Source: Deltaproteobacteria bacterium (lineage in GTDB: Bacteria; Bdellovibrionota_B; Oligoflexia; Oligoflexales; Bog-1112). From it: a stretch of 8,340 nucleotides of DNA. Both the position numbers and the translations under genes were made by a program. Shown piece by piece: positions 1-5,325 of the stretch. The notes beneath the pieces are model-generated. The model saw only the letters and a list, made by a program, of their open reading frames with translations, had not been told where the DNA came from and ran no database searches. The DNA is taken from contig JACPKR010000055.1 in the NCBI GenBank assembly GCA_016186945.1, positions 1 through 8,340 on the forward strand, given 5' to 3'. The first letter of the stretch is position 1, and each line of letters opens with the position of its first letter.

Positions 1-1
1 A

Positions 2-121
2 CGCATGTGGCTCGGTCATAAGAAGCAGGAAATCCTCGAACGTTACATCCATGTGTACCAAGCGATTGTGCGAAACGCCAAGAAGAAGGCCACAAAAAAT
101 CCACGGCCTTTGAAGTTTTGA
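2..121 (+). CDS. C-terminus of a probable tyrosine recombinase/integrase (5' end outside window)
   Basis: An open frame enters from the left edge and stops at TGA 119-121, giving 39 visible residues. They contain LGHKKQEILERYIHV. The LGH, then eight residues, then Y, then x-H-V spacing is that of the last active-site block of phage-type tyrosine recombinases, where the His of LGH helps catalysis and the Tyr is the nucleophile. If so, the tyrosine is in the fourth codon block after LGH and a basic tail (NAKKKATKNPRP) follows. Such enzymes integrate or excise genomic islands and prophages by site-specific recombination. The gene ends 82 bp from the 3' end of a convergent tRNA gene, a classic integration target, which supports the call. 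The Arg-containing boxes lie outside the window, so the family is inferred from a short motif only; XerC/D-like or an unrelated protein remain possible. Confidence 0.5.
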   Translation, partial: RMWLGHKKQEILERYIHVYQAIVRNAKKKATKNPRPLKF

Positions 122-175
122 AAGAGCTTTTTTACCACAAATGAGGCTCATGGCATCCTGAAAAAAAAGCTTTTT
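121..175. terminator. Long AT-rich stem-loop, possible bidirectional terminator
   Basis: AAAGAGCTTTTTT (121-133) pairs with AAAAAAGCTTTTT (163-175), a 13-bp stem with one G-T pair, around a 29-nt loop that contains its own small ATGA/TCAT hairpin. It starts at the stop codon of the recombinase gene and lies 29 bp beyond the tRNA-Pro 3' end, exactly between two convergent genes. T-runs at the ends of both arms would serve either strand. The loop is long and the stem AT-rich, so its strength as an intrinsic terminator is uncertain. Confidence 0.45.
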
Positions 176-203
176 CTGTGTTATTTCAGTATGTTAAGTT
201 TGC

Positions 204-280
204 TGGTCGGGGCGACAGGATTTGAACCTGCGACCTCACGCCCCCCAGACGTACGCGCTACCAGGCTGCGCTACGCCCCG
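204..280 (-). tRNA. tRNA-Pro (anticodon GGG)
   Basis: On the minus strand a full cloverleaf folds: acceptor stem CGGGGCG/CGCCCCG (7 bp), D arm GCGC-AGCCTGGTA-GCGC, anticodon loop CTGGGGG with anticodon GGG, and T arm GCAGG-TTCAAAT-CCTGT with the invariant TTC. A discriminator A and an encoded CCA complete the 77-nt gene. It reads the CCC (and by wobble CCU) proline codons. The sequence is close to bacterial tRNA-Pro(GGG) genes from memory. Its 3' end faces the recombinase gene, so it is a candidate attachment site for an element extending left of the window. Confidence 0.96.
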
Positions 281-295
281 ACACTTGAATAACGA

Positions 296-324
296 AATTT
301 AGCACAAGGACCCATTCAGGTCAA
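296..324 (-). promoter_or_regulatory. Sigma-70-type promoter of tRNA-Pro
   Basis: Reading the minus strand, TTGACC (324-319) is followed by a 17-bp spacer and TAAATT (301-296), with a TG one base before the -10 (extended -10). The expected start site, about 289, lies a few bases before the mature tRNA 5' end at 280. Spacing and position are ideal for a tRNA gene. Confidence 0.7.
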
Positions 325-347
325 AAGAGGAGAGCACCGCCGAAGGG

Positions 348-899
348 CTAAAAGAATCGCGCCCAAAACATGCAAATGCCCATCATGACATAAAGGCCCA
401 CACCTCGAATGCCAAGCCACCACCACTTGCTCAGATAAAACGCCGCATAGGCAACCGCACTGGCATGGAGGATGAAGCCGAAAGCCAGGATTCCGGACAA
501 TTTCGTCAGAATGCCGATGAAAATCGGGTTCGAAAGGCTGGTCTTTATCTCTTCGGGGACCGCGTATTGATATTTTTGTGCCATGAGCACTAGCAGGGGT
601 TTGTCGATCATTTGCATGACCAACAATGTGCCCCCCATGAGTAGGCCCAACACAACTGGCTGGATTTTGAAATAAATGGACTTCTGAGTTTTAAAAGACA
701 AAAAGCCGAAGATGCCCACAAGGAGGAGAGTCCCCAAAGTGATACCATCAATCGATCCAAATGTGAAAACGGTGTATGCCGCCTCTATAACCGCAAAGAT
801 AACGGCTGCTATAACTCCCGATTTTATTCCTGCAAAACTGTCGATGACCACAAAAGCTACCAGGGGCATAAAGCCAAACAATAAAGTTGTCGCACTCAT
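348..899 (-). CDS. yciB: YciB/septation protein A-like inner-membrane protein
   Basis: A 183-residue, very hydrophobic protein with about six predicted membrane helices (roughly residues 5-22, 26-48, 54-68, 79-95, 123-147 and 158-180). The length and the middle block FKIQPVVLGLLMGG followed by QMIDKPLL match the pattern of the YciB (IspZ/septation protein A) family, in which a K-I/W-K-P-type stretch precedes a helix and then a short KPL motif. YciB proteins of E. coli are small inner-membrane proteins linked to cell-envelope synthesis and the division machinery; the molecular activity is not settled. The ATG at 899 is supported by a strong Shine-Dalgarno GGAGGAG five bases upstream. The gene stands alone, followed 67 bp later by the tRNA-Pro gene on the same strand. 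The gap between them holds only a weak hairpin (AGCCC/GGTGCT) before the tRNA promoter. The family call rests on remembered pattern, not an alignment. Confidence 0.65.
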   Translation of the reverse strand: MSATTLLFGFMPLVAFVVIDSFAGIKSGVIAAVIFAVIEAAYTVFTFGSIDGITLGTLLLVGIFGFLSFKTQKSIYFKIQPVVLGLLMGGTLLVMQMIDKPLLVLMAQKYQYAVPEEIKTSLSNPIFIGILTKLSGILAFGFILHASAVAYAAFYLSKWWWLGIRGVGLYVMMGICMFWARFF

Positions 900-966
900 G
901 AATGCTCCTCCACGGGTTTATTCCCATCACCAGAAATCTTTCTCCTCAGGCGAAACGGGTTCAATT

Positions 967-984
967 TGCAAAATTCCCAATCTG
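967..984 (+). repeat. 18-mer motif, copy 1 (TGCAAAATTCCCAATCTG)
   Basis: This 18-mer matches 16 of 18 bases of TGCAAAATTGCAAATCTG at 5846-5863. Each copy lies upstream of a CCGATAA element: 64 bp here, 52 bp at the other copy. It overlaps the palindrome TTTGCAAA (965-972). It may be a shared regulator-binding site; the role is inferred only from duplication and position. Confidence 0.4.
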
Positions 985-1010
985 GAGACGTAGAACTTTC
1001 TCAAGCTAGT

Positions 1011-1037
1011 CAACTTTTTCCTACCTATCACCGATAA
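1011..1037 (+). promoter_or_regulatory. Sigma-28 (FliA)-like promoter before the 98-residue gene
   Basis: CAACTTTT (1011-1018), 11 bp, then ACCGATAA (1030-1037). The enteric sigma-28 consensus is TAAAGTTT-N11-GCCGATAA, so the match is 5/8 and 7/8 with exact spacing. The start site would be near 1044, leaving a leader of about 25 nt to the ATG at 1069. A weak sigma-70 reading (TCAACT-N17-GATAAC) is also possible. Confidence 0.45.
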
Positions 1038-1068
1038 CACGTATGTAGCCAATCGTAGAAAGGCTGTC

Positions 1069-1365
1069 ATGCAGGTTCACATCCCTTTTTCAGTATACAA
1101 GAAAAGAATGCGTCTCCTGTCAAACCATGCCCTATCTCTTGGGATCCTTCTCAAGCCGTTTGGCATAACACCTCCAGGTGACACGGAAGATCCCACGCTC
1201 TGTGTAGGCCACGTCTTAGACTATCTAGCGAGTGAATTCTACGACTTTGAATGTATAGACCCCCTTGATGTCGCCATTGCCGCGATCGACCTGAATTTCG
1301 CCCCTGCCCAGGATTTTCTCAAGATAGGACCACACATACTCGGTTTGGTCCTGAAAGACATTTAA
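1069..1365 (+). CDS. Hypothetical protein, 98 residues
   Basis: I do not recognise a family. The frame has a plausible start (ATG preceded by AGAAAGG six bases upstream), an adjacent sigma-28-like promoter, mixed codon use like its neighbours, and no overlap with another convincing gene, so it is likely real. The product is soluble-looking, with no signal peptide or membrane helix. A basic N-terminus (VYKKRMRLL) is followed by an acidic C-terminal half with the hydrophobic pattern FECIDPLDVAIAAIDLNF. It converges on the GCS2-type ligase gene with only 14 bp between stop codons and no terminator visible, so read-through antisense transcription into that operon is possible. Confidence 0.55.
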   Translation: MQVHIPFSVYKKRMRLLSNHALSLGILLKPFGITPPGDTEDPTLCVGHVLDYLASEFYDFECIDPLDVAIAAIDLNFAPAQDFLKIGPHILGLVLKDI

Positions 1366-1379
1366 GCACGACAAATCCG

Positions 1380-2606
1380 CTAAATCTTAAAGGCTTCGTT
1401 TTTCCATAGACACTCGCAGAGTTGTCTATAGATTAGCGAGATATCCTTGGAAGAGTGGTAGGCTTTCGTGATTCTCTCTGCAAGATTGCCGTTCTCCAGT
1501 ATCCATCTGAAATCCGTGATAAAGTCCTTAATCGGCAGATTTTTTCCTGCGAAGCTTTTGGTTGCCTGACACCACAGTTCTCTAAATGTAATGGCTCTGT
1601 CAATTCCGAAACACTCCAGGTACGCCCGATTGTCTATGACACCTTGTAACCCTCTGTCCAAACCGGTCTGAAGGATATGCCGAAGTTCAAGCGTGTCAAA
1701 ATGTTCCCACTGGGACAAAGGACCCCACTGATCCTTTTCGAGCAGAATAAGCATAGAGATGATAGCAGTTGTGATGGCAAAGTCCATTTTCACGCTTTCC
1801 TGTATATCCATGACTCGAACTTCAATCGCGTTCCGATCGAAGCGTGCGATCGCTCCTCGGGAATTCAACCATTCTTTCTGCAAGATCTTCCCGGGATCGA
1901 AGGGGGCAATATCCGTGTAAAGCCGCTTCAGGATGACATCCTCGTATGTTTTGCGACTCGTCACGGGTTCTGGGATCAGATCCCCCGTAATAGAAGGGAT
2001 TTTTCTCTGGTTTTGAAGGTAGAAGTCGAGTCGATTATCCAGGCGACCCGTCAGTTTACTTTCCACGAAAGGAGAACTTGCGGCTAAGGGTGCGATCAAA
2101 GGCAGAACCAAACGCACAGCAGAGTGAACGCGAGCGAATTCCTGATCGTCGAAAAAAGGAAGATTTATGTGAACACTCTGAAGGTTCGACCACCCGTGCC
2201 CCTTACAGTTAAAGATCCGATCGTAAGCGAGAAAGATTTCGCGGTACCCGTGAGGCCAGAGTTTTACCTCATCCGGGTGCATAAACGGATGCATGGCAGT
2301 GGGCATTAGACAGCAGTCGAAGTGCTCAAGGAGCTTGTTCATTTCTCGTATTTCTTTGACGAAGGCTCTCTGAATGTCCAAGAACGAATCTTGGGGTCCA
2401 TTGGTTTTTAATTCAATCACGTGTAGGGCGAGTTCCTGCGACCATGCTGTCCCGTTCCTCTCAAACTCCTCGGTCAGTTCACCTTCCAGTGAAGTTAGAA
2501 CTTCATCGGCAATAGGAGCAATCGAGTGATCGCCCTTTTTGACAAGCATGTACTCGAGTTCTATACCGTAGGCTGAGAATTTTCTAATTTTTGCTACCTG
2601 GGACAC
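1380..2606 (-). CDS. GCS2-family carboxylate-amine ligase (glutamate-cysteine-ligase-like)
   Basis: A 408-residue protein of the glutamate-cysteine ligase type 2 family, part of the glutamine-synthetase-like fold of ATP-dependent amidoligases. Visible motifs in order: GIELEYML (14-21, metal/ATP-binding acid strand), ALHVIELKTNGP (60-71, second acid strand), SVHINLPF (144-151), SSPFVESKLTGRLDNRLDFY (177-196, substrate/nucleotide loop) and RFDRNAIEVRVMDIQES (255-271, late basic and acidic block). It should activate a carboxylate with ATP and join it to an amino group. It begins at GTG 2606 with GGAGAG upstream (about 8 nt spacing), and its first 23 bases overlap the end of the ATP-grasp gene, so it is translationally coupled and last in a three-gene operon. 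The substrate cannot be read from sequence; context argues against ordinary glutathione synthesis and for an unknown peptide-like product. Confidence 0.85.
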   Translation of the reverse strand: MSQVAKIRKFSAYGIELEYMLVKKGDHSIAPIADEVLTSLEGELTEEFERNGTAWSQELALHVIELKTNGPQDSFLDIQRAFVKEIREMNKLLEHFDCCLMPTAMHPFMHPDEVKLWPHGYREIFLAYDRIFNCKGHGWSNLQSVHINLPFFDDQEFARVHSAVRLVLPLIAPLAASSPFVESKLTGRLDNRLDFYLQNQRKIPSITGDLIPEPVTSRKTYEDVILKRLYTDIAPFDPGKILQKEWLNSRGAIARFDRNAIEVRVMDIQESVKMDFAITTAIISMLILLEKDQWGPLSQWEHFDTLELRHILQTGLDRGLQGVIDNRAYLECFGIDRAITFRELWCQATKSFAGKNLPIKDFITDFRWILENGNLAERITKAYHSSKDISLIYRQLCECLWKNEAFKI

Positions 2607-4068
2607 TGATACTCTCCACTTTCTTTAACATTCTTGACAGAAAAACATGCATGATATCGAGATAGAGTTTTTCCCCAAGTGCCAAGTCTTCAACGCCAGC
2701 GTCAATATTGGGGTTATCGTTGACCTCGATAACATAAAATTTCCCATCAAGTTCCTTGATGTCCACGCCATAAAGTCCATCACCAATCAATTTTGTCACA
2801 TTCAGAGAAGCTTCTATCAAAGATTGGGGGGCCAACTCGACGGGGATAGTTTCAAAATTTCCTGTCGTATATTTATTGCGTGGGCCTCCATGTTTGTAGA
2901 TTTGCCAATGCCCTTTAACCATAAAGTACTTACAAACAAAAATAGCCTCGTTATCCAGAACTCCGACTCGCCAGTCAAAGGCCGTTGGGATAAACTCCTG
3001 GACGATGACAAGTTCTGATCTTTCCAGGCATTCAAGCGTACTTTGGACGAATTCCTCTTTCGAGTTAACTTTGATCACACCTTTAGAAAAGGATCCGTCT
3101 GGTTTTTTTAGGACACTCGGGTATTTGAGATTATCGGCTATTTCATTTACATTTTTTGAATCTACAACTTCCGTTTTTGGCGAATAGAAACCGTTATTCA
3201 CAAGTATTTCGTGAATAAAGACTTTATTTGAACATCGAAGAATCGAGGTTGGATCGTCAATGACAACAAGTCCGAGGGCGTTTGCTTTCTGCGCAAAGCG
3301 AAAGGTGTGATGGTTCACAGCGGTTGTTTCCCGAATGAACAACCCGTCATATTCTCCCAGAGTCGAATAGTCATCACTGCTTATAATTTCCGCGTCTATC
3401 CCCAGCTTATTTGCGGCACTTAGAAATCTGTTCAAAGCTTTGGAGTTCGATGGTGCAAGCTCATCCTCGGGGTTTGTTAAAATCGCAAGGCTGAAACGAT
3501 ACTGCTTTCTAAAAATCGACCGGACAGACTTGCTAAATTGCTTATCAGCAACTTTCTGTATGAATTCCCAATGGCTTTCGGGAATATCAGCAAGGCCCAC
3601 GGGATGCACTTTCCTCAAATACCACTTTCCATTCGAACGTTTGAAAAAGGCTCGAACAAAGGGAGCCTGGAAAAACCTTGAAAGCTCTCTACAGAGGGCG
3701 TCATATTTCTTTGCCATATTCTTTCGAAAATAGAGACTGATCTCGAAAGTGTCAGATTTCAAGTCTTTCAGACTGGTTTGAATTTGTTTTTCCAGACCTT
3801 CAGAAGCGATTTTAACAAACGAAATGCTCTTTAGATCCTGGATTGCCTCAACCGAAGGGCTTGGTTTATGACCACGCGCAGAGGCTAAAAGTGATACATA
3901 GTAACCGATGGAATTGTATGTGTAGCTCCTGCAAAGATTGTAGACGCGCACACCCTTTTTCTTCGCGACATCTCCTCCTCGGATGTAGTCACGAGCAGAC
4001 ATGACGCGAACTTTGTCATTTTGAAGTTTCCAGTCCTTGGATTCCTCGACAATGATGATGTTTTCCAA
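2584..4068 (-). CDS. RimK-like ATP-grasp ligase with RLAN N-terminal domain
   Basis: A 494-residue protein. Residues 1 to about 185 fit the RimK-like ATP-grasp N-terminal (RLAN) domain, with IIIVEESKDW at the start, VMSARDYIRGG (22-32) and VYNLCRSYTYNSIGYYVSLL (42-61). Residues about 190-480 form the ATP-grasp ligase: YPSVLKKPDGSFSKGVIKV (316-334, ATP-binding lysine and glycine-rich loop), VQEFIPTAFDWRVGV (356-370), and GVDIKEL with YVIEVNDNPNID (434-456), holding the Asp, Glu and Asn that bind magnesium. It should form an amide bond through an acyl-phosphate. The start is TTG at 4068, directly after the peptidase stop (4071-4069) with no gap. The conserved N-terminal strand supports this start although the ribosome site is weak (AAGAAAG), implying coupling. 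RLAN/ATP-grasp proteins are known neighbours of GCS2 ligases and papain-like peptidases in predicted peptide-metabolite clusters; the product is unknown. Confidence 0.88.
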   Translation of the reverse strand: MENIIIVEESKDWKLQNDKVRVMSARDYIRGGDVAKKKGVRVYNLCRSYTYNSIGYYVSLLASARGHKPSPSVEAIQDLKSISFVKIASEGLEKQIQTSLKDLKSDTFEISLYFRKNMAKKYDALCRELSRFFQAPFVRAFFKRSNGKWYLRKVHPVGLADIPESHWEFIQKVADKQFSKSVRSIFRKQYRFSLAILTNPEDELAPSNSKALNRFLSAANKLGIDAEIISSDDYSTLGEYDGLFIRETTAVNHHTFRFAQKANALGLVVIDDPTSILRCSNKVFIHEILVNNGFYSPKTEVVDSKNVNEIADNLKYPSVLKKPDGSFSKGVIKVNSKEEFVQSTLECLERSELVIVQEFIPTAFDWRVGVLDNEAIFVCKYFMVKGHWQIYKHGGPRNKYTTGNFETIPVELAPQSLIEASLNVTKLIGDGLYGVDIKELDGKFYVIEVNDNPNIDAGVEDLALGEKLYLDIMHVFLSRMLKKVESISVPGSKN

Positions 4069-4758
4069 TTATTGTTTCTTTCTTATGATAAGTAAGTTTG
4101 CGTCGTATGTGATCACACCCAAAAGAACAGAGTTAATAAGGTGGTCGATAGCTACCATCCCCTTTTGGCCGGATGATACCGGGTTTGGGAAATAGGGGTC
4201 AAGGATTTCCACTTGATGATCCTGAGCGTTAGCTAGGACGACAAAATGACCCGCTGGCTCTCCCCGGACATCGTCTGGTCTGTTGGTTCTCGGATTTTCC
4301 CGGGATGCTTTATAAAGGTAGGTTGAGCTTAGTCCGCAAATGATTGGTCCGGCGGCGAGTTTTTCGCTCAGGAACTCCCTCGTCAGGTCAGCAAATCGAA
4401 TCCGCCCTCCCTTCTTGAGAAATTTTCGATAGGCCTTACAGACGCTTATTGTCTTTCGGTTCTTGGGTGTGGCGATCTGGAGGGTCAGTTTTTTGATCAG
4501 TTTCTTGTCGCTAAAGCCAAACCAAGCGGGGTCGAAAATCTTGATGTTAAAACTATAGATCTCAGCCTCATACCCCCGGCTCAAGGAATGAATACCAAGG
4601 AGAGGGGCCAAGGTTCCCCCTTCCTCCAGCATTTGTACCTCGTCGATCACCGATTCCAGGCTGACCGGATCCTGGTAGAAATTATACACTGCCGCCAAGC
4701 AGGTAGGTCCGCAAGTCTCGTCACTTGGCTGTCTTCGGATGTGCAAGCGTTTCCTCAT
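4069..4758 (-). CDS. C39-like (papain-fold) cysteine peptidase, first gene of the amidoligase operon
   Basis: A 229-residue protein with the C39-type catalytic pattern: Gln10 (oxyanion hole) and Cys16 in QPSDETCGPTC, His171 in GHFVVL, and Asp187 in ILDPYF. About 155 residues separate Cys and His, longer than the compact peptidase domain of ABC transporters. No membrane helix or signal peptide is seen, so it is probably cytosolic. It may cut or trans-peptidate the product of the two ligases encoded downstream; in related clusters a similar domain is often fused to a GNAT acetyltransferase, absent here. ATG 4758 is chosen because AGGGGGA lies four bases upstream and the conserved Gln-Cys block begins ten codons in. 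The frame stays open upstream to 4959, but that part crosses palindromic DNA and encodes a proline-rich, low-quality sequence. Its stop abuts the next start. Confidence 0.78.
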   Translation of the reverse strand: MRKRLHIRRQPSDETCGPTCLAAVYNFYQDPVSLESVIDEVQMLEEGGTLAPLLGIHSLSRGYEAEIYSFNIKIFDPAWFGFSDKKLIKKLTLQIATPKNRKTISVCKAYRKFLKKGGRIRFADLTREFLSEKLAAGPIICGLSSTYLYKASRENPRTNRPDDVRGEPAGHFVVLANAQDHQVEILDPYFPNPVSSGQKGMVAIDHLINSVLLGVITYDANLLIIRKKQ

Positions 4759-4777
4759 ATGTCCCCCTATCTCCATA

Positions 4778-4806
4778 ATTCTATCAGGTTGCACGCTCCT
4801 CGTCCG
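4778..4806 (-). promoter_or_regulatory. Candidate promoter of the amidoligase operon
   Basis: On the minus strand, CGGACG (4806-4801), a 17-bp spacer, then TAGAAT (4783-4778, 5/6 to TATAAT) preceded by TG-A (extended -10). The start site would be near 4771, giving a leader of about 13 nt that holds the AGGGGGA ribosome site of the peptidase gene. The -35 is weak. Confidence 0.4.
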
Positions 4807-4865
4807 GCAAAGTCCTAAATTTCCGTAATGCGTAAGCCACTTGGGGCAAATAGGGAGAGGGGGGT

Positions 4866-4920
4866 TTGGGGGGGAGAGTGAAAAGCCTGCCCTGAGCAAA
4901 GCGAAGGGTCGCTCCCCCAA
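4866..4920. repeat. Compound imperfect palindrome (REP-like)
   Basis: Outer arms TTGGGGGGGAG (4866-4876) and CTCCCCCAA (4912-4920) enclose an inner hairpin CCCT-GA-GC-AAA-GC-GA-AGGG (4890-4908), whose internal GA/GA mismatches could form tandem sheared G-A pairs. The inner core resembles a CCTGAGCGAAGCGAAGG-type unit that recurs in intergenic DNA of many bacteria, from memory. Only one copy is in this window, so its repeat nature in this genome is inferred. Confidence 0.45.
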
Positions 4921-4928
4921 GGGATTTA

Positions 4929-4959
4929 TTGGAGGAACCAGCTGCGCTGGTTCCTCCAA
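4929..4959. repeat. Perfect 14-bp inverted repeat, 3-nt loop
   Basis: TTGGAGGAACCAGC (4929-4942), loop TGC, then GCTGGTTCCTCCAA (4946-4959), with no mismatch. No T-run follows on either strand, so it is not a standard intrinsic terminator. It lies between the small basic ORF and the peptidase operon on the minus strand and may block or stabilise transcripts crossing from one to the other, or be part of a REP-like element. Confidence 0.75.
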
Positions 4960-5014
4960 ACCACCTCCTTGCCCTGGTGAGGATTTTAGTCAGGGGTAGG
5001 GGTGTAAGCAGTTT

Positions 5015-5032
5015 GTGGCACTTCCTTGCCAC
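5015..5032. repeat. Small hairpin downstream of the 35-residue ORF
   Basis: GTGGCA (5015-5020) and TGCCAC (5027-5032) form a 6-bp stem around a 6-nt loop, about 20 nt past the stop of the small minus-strand ORF. It could protect or end that short transcript, but lacks the T-tract of an intrinsic terminator. Confidence 0.35.
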
Positions 5033-5051
5033 GAGCGGGCTACGTTTTACC

Positions 5052-5159
5052 TTATCCGTTGGTCCTAAGAGTACGCCTTTTGCGCATCATGCGTCTTTTT
5101 TTGCGTCCAACTTTTCGTCTGCCTTTTGGGTGTTTTCGTCTGTGCCTTGAACCGTGCAA
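5052..5159 (-). CDS. 35-residue, extremely basic protein (short ORF)
   Basis: A short frame starting at TTG 5159 and ending at TAA 5052-5054. The product has 12 Arg, 6 Lys and 3 His in 35 residues, with basic clusters HRRKHPKGRRK (6-16) and GRKKRRMMRKRR (18-29). A ribosome site AGGGAG lies seven bases before the TTG, and a good promoter (TTGCTT-N16-TATAGT) sits about 37-64 bp upstream on the same strand, so start, ribosome site and promoter all agree. Such composition is typical of tiny ribosome- or nucleic-acid-binding proteins (the bTHX type and AURKAIP1/COX24-like basic peptides are examples of the class), but I do not recognise a specific family. The plus-strand frame over the same bases looks unconstrained. 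The main doubt is the small size and the A/G-rich DNA, which favours Arg/Lys codons in any case. Confidence 0.55.
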   Translation of the reverse strand: MHGSRHRRKHPKGRRKVGRKKRRMMRKRRTLRTNG

Positions 5160-5195
5160 TGCCTAACTCCCTATAGTTTTTGTAATAAACGGGAG

Positions 5196-5223
5196 ACTAT
5201 ACCCGTCCATCGACAAAAAGCAA
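5196..5223 (-). promoter_or_regulatory. Sigma-70-type promoter of the small basic ORF
   Basis: Minus strand TTGCTT (5223-5218), 16-bp spacer, TATAGT (5201-5196). The expected start is near 5189, about 30 nt before the TTG start codon. The -10 is bracketed by an inverted repeat, ACGGG (5189-5193) and CCCGT (5202-5206), which could be an operator. Confidence 0.5.
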
Positions 5224-5325
5224 GGGGAAATAAGGCATTAGCCGGGAGGCACTCATCGAGACAGGACTTTCGGCCGATGGCCATGTGAACCGCGGATCAT
5301 TTGCTAACCCAGAGAGGAGGGGGCT

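Larger units (their letters stand above)
4759..5051. other. Palindrome-rich intergenic region
   Basis: About 290 bp between the peptidase gene and the small basic ORF. It holds three separate hairpin-forming sequences (listed individually), G-rich runs such as GGGGGGTTTGGGGGGG (4859-4874) and the operon promoter. Open frames here (4784-5032 on the minus strand, 4929-5150 on the plus strand) give proline-rich or repeat-derived sequence without a good ribosome site, and I do not call them genes. The region resembles debris of dispersed intergenic palindromic repeats. Confidence 0.6.

Noticed and set aside
1677-2087. 136-codon plus-strand frame inside the GCS2-type gene
   Set aside because: Antisense shadow of conserved ligase motifs, without a ribosome site or recognisable product.
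4759-4959. Upstream extension of the peptidase frame to 4959
   Set aside because: It would begin inside the perfect palindrome at 4929-4959, adds a proline-rich segment across G/C-run repeats, and has no ribosome site, whereas ATG 4758 has a good one and precedes the conserved catalytic block.
4784-5032. Minus-strand 82-codon frame
   Set aside because: Sequence comes from palindromic repeats and G/C runs; no ribosome site, and it spans the operon promoter.
4929-5150. Plus-strand 73-codon frame starting in the palindrome
   Set aside because: Starts within a hairpin with no ribosome site, runs antisense to the better-supported basic ORF, and its product has no recognisable pattern.
5207-5325. 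Possible riboswitch in the leader of the HAMP gene
   Set aside because: Stretches such as GGCATTAGCC and CGGCCGATGGCC can pair locally, but I could not fit the conserved cores of c-di-GMP, fluoride, glycine or cobalamin riboswitches.
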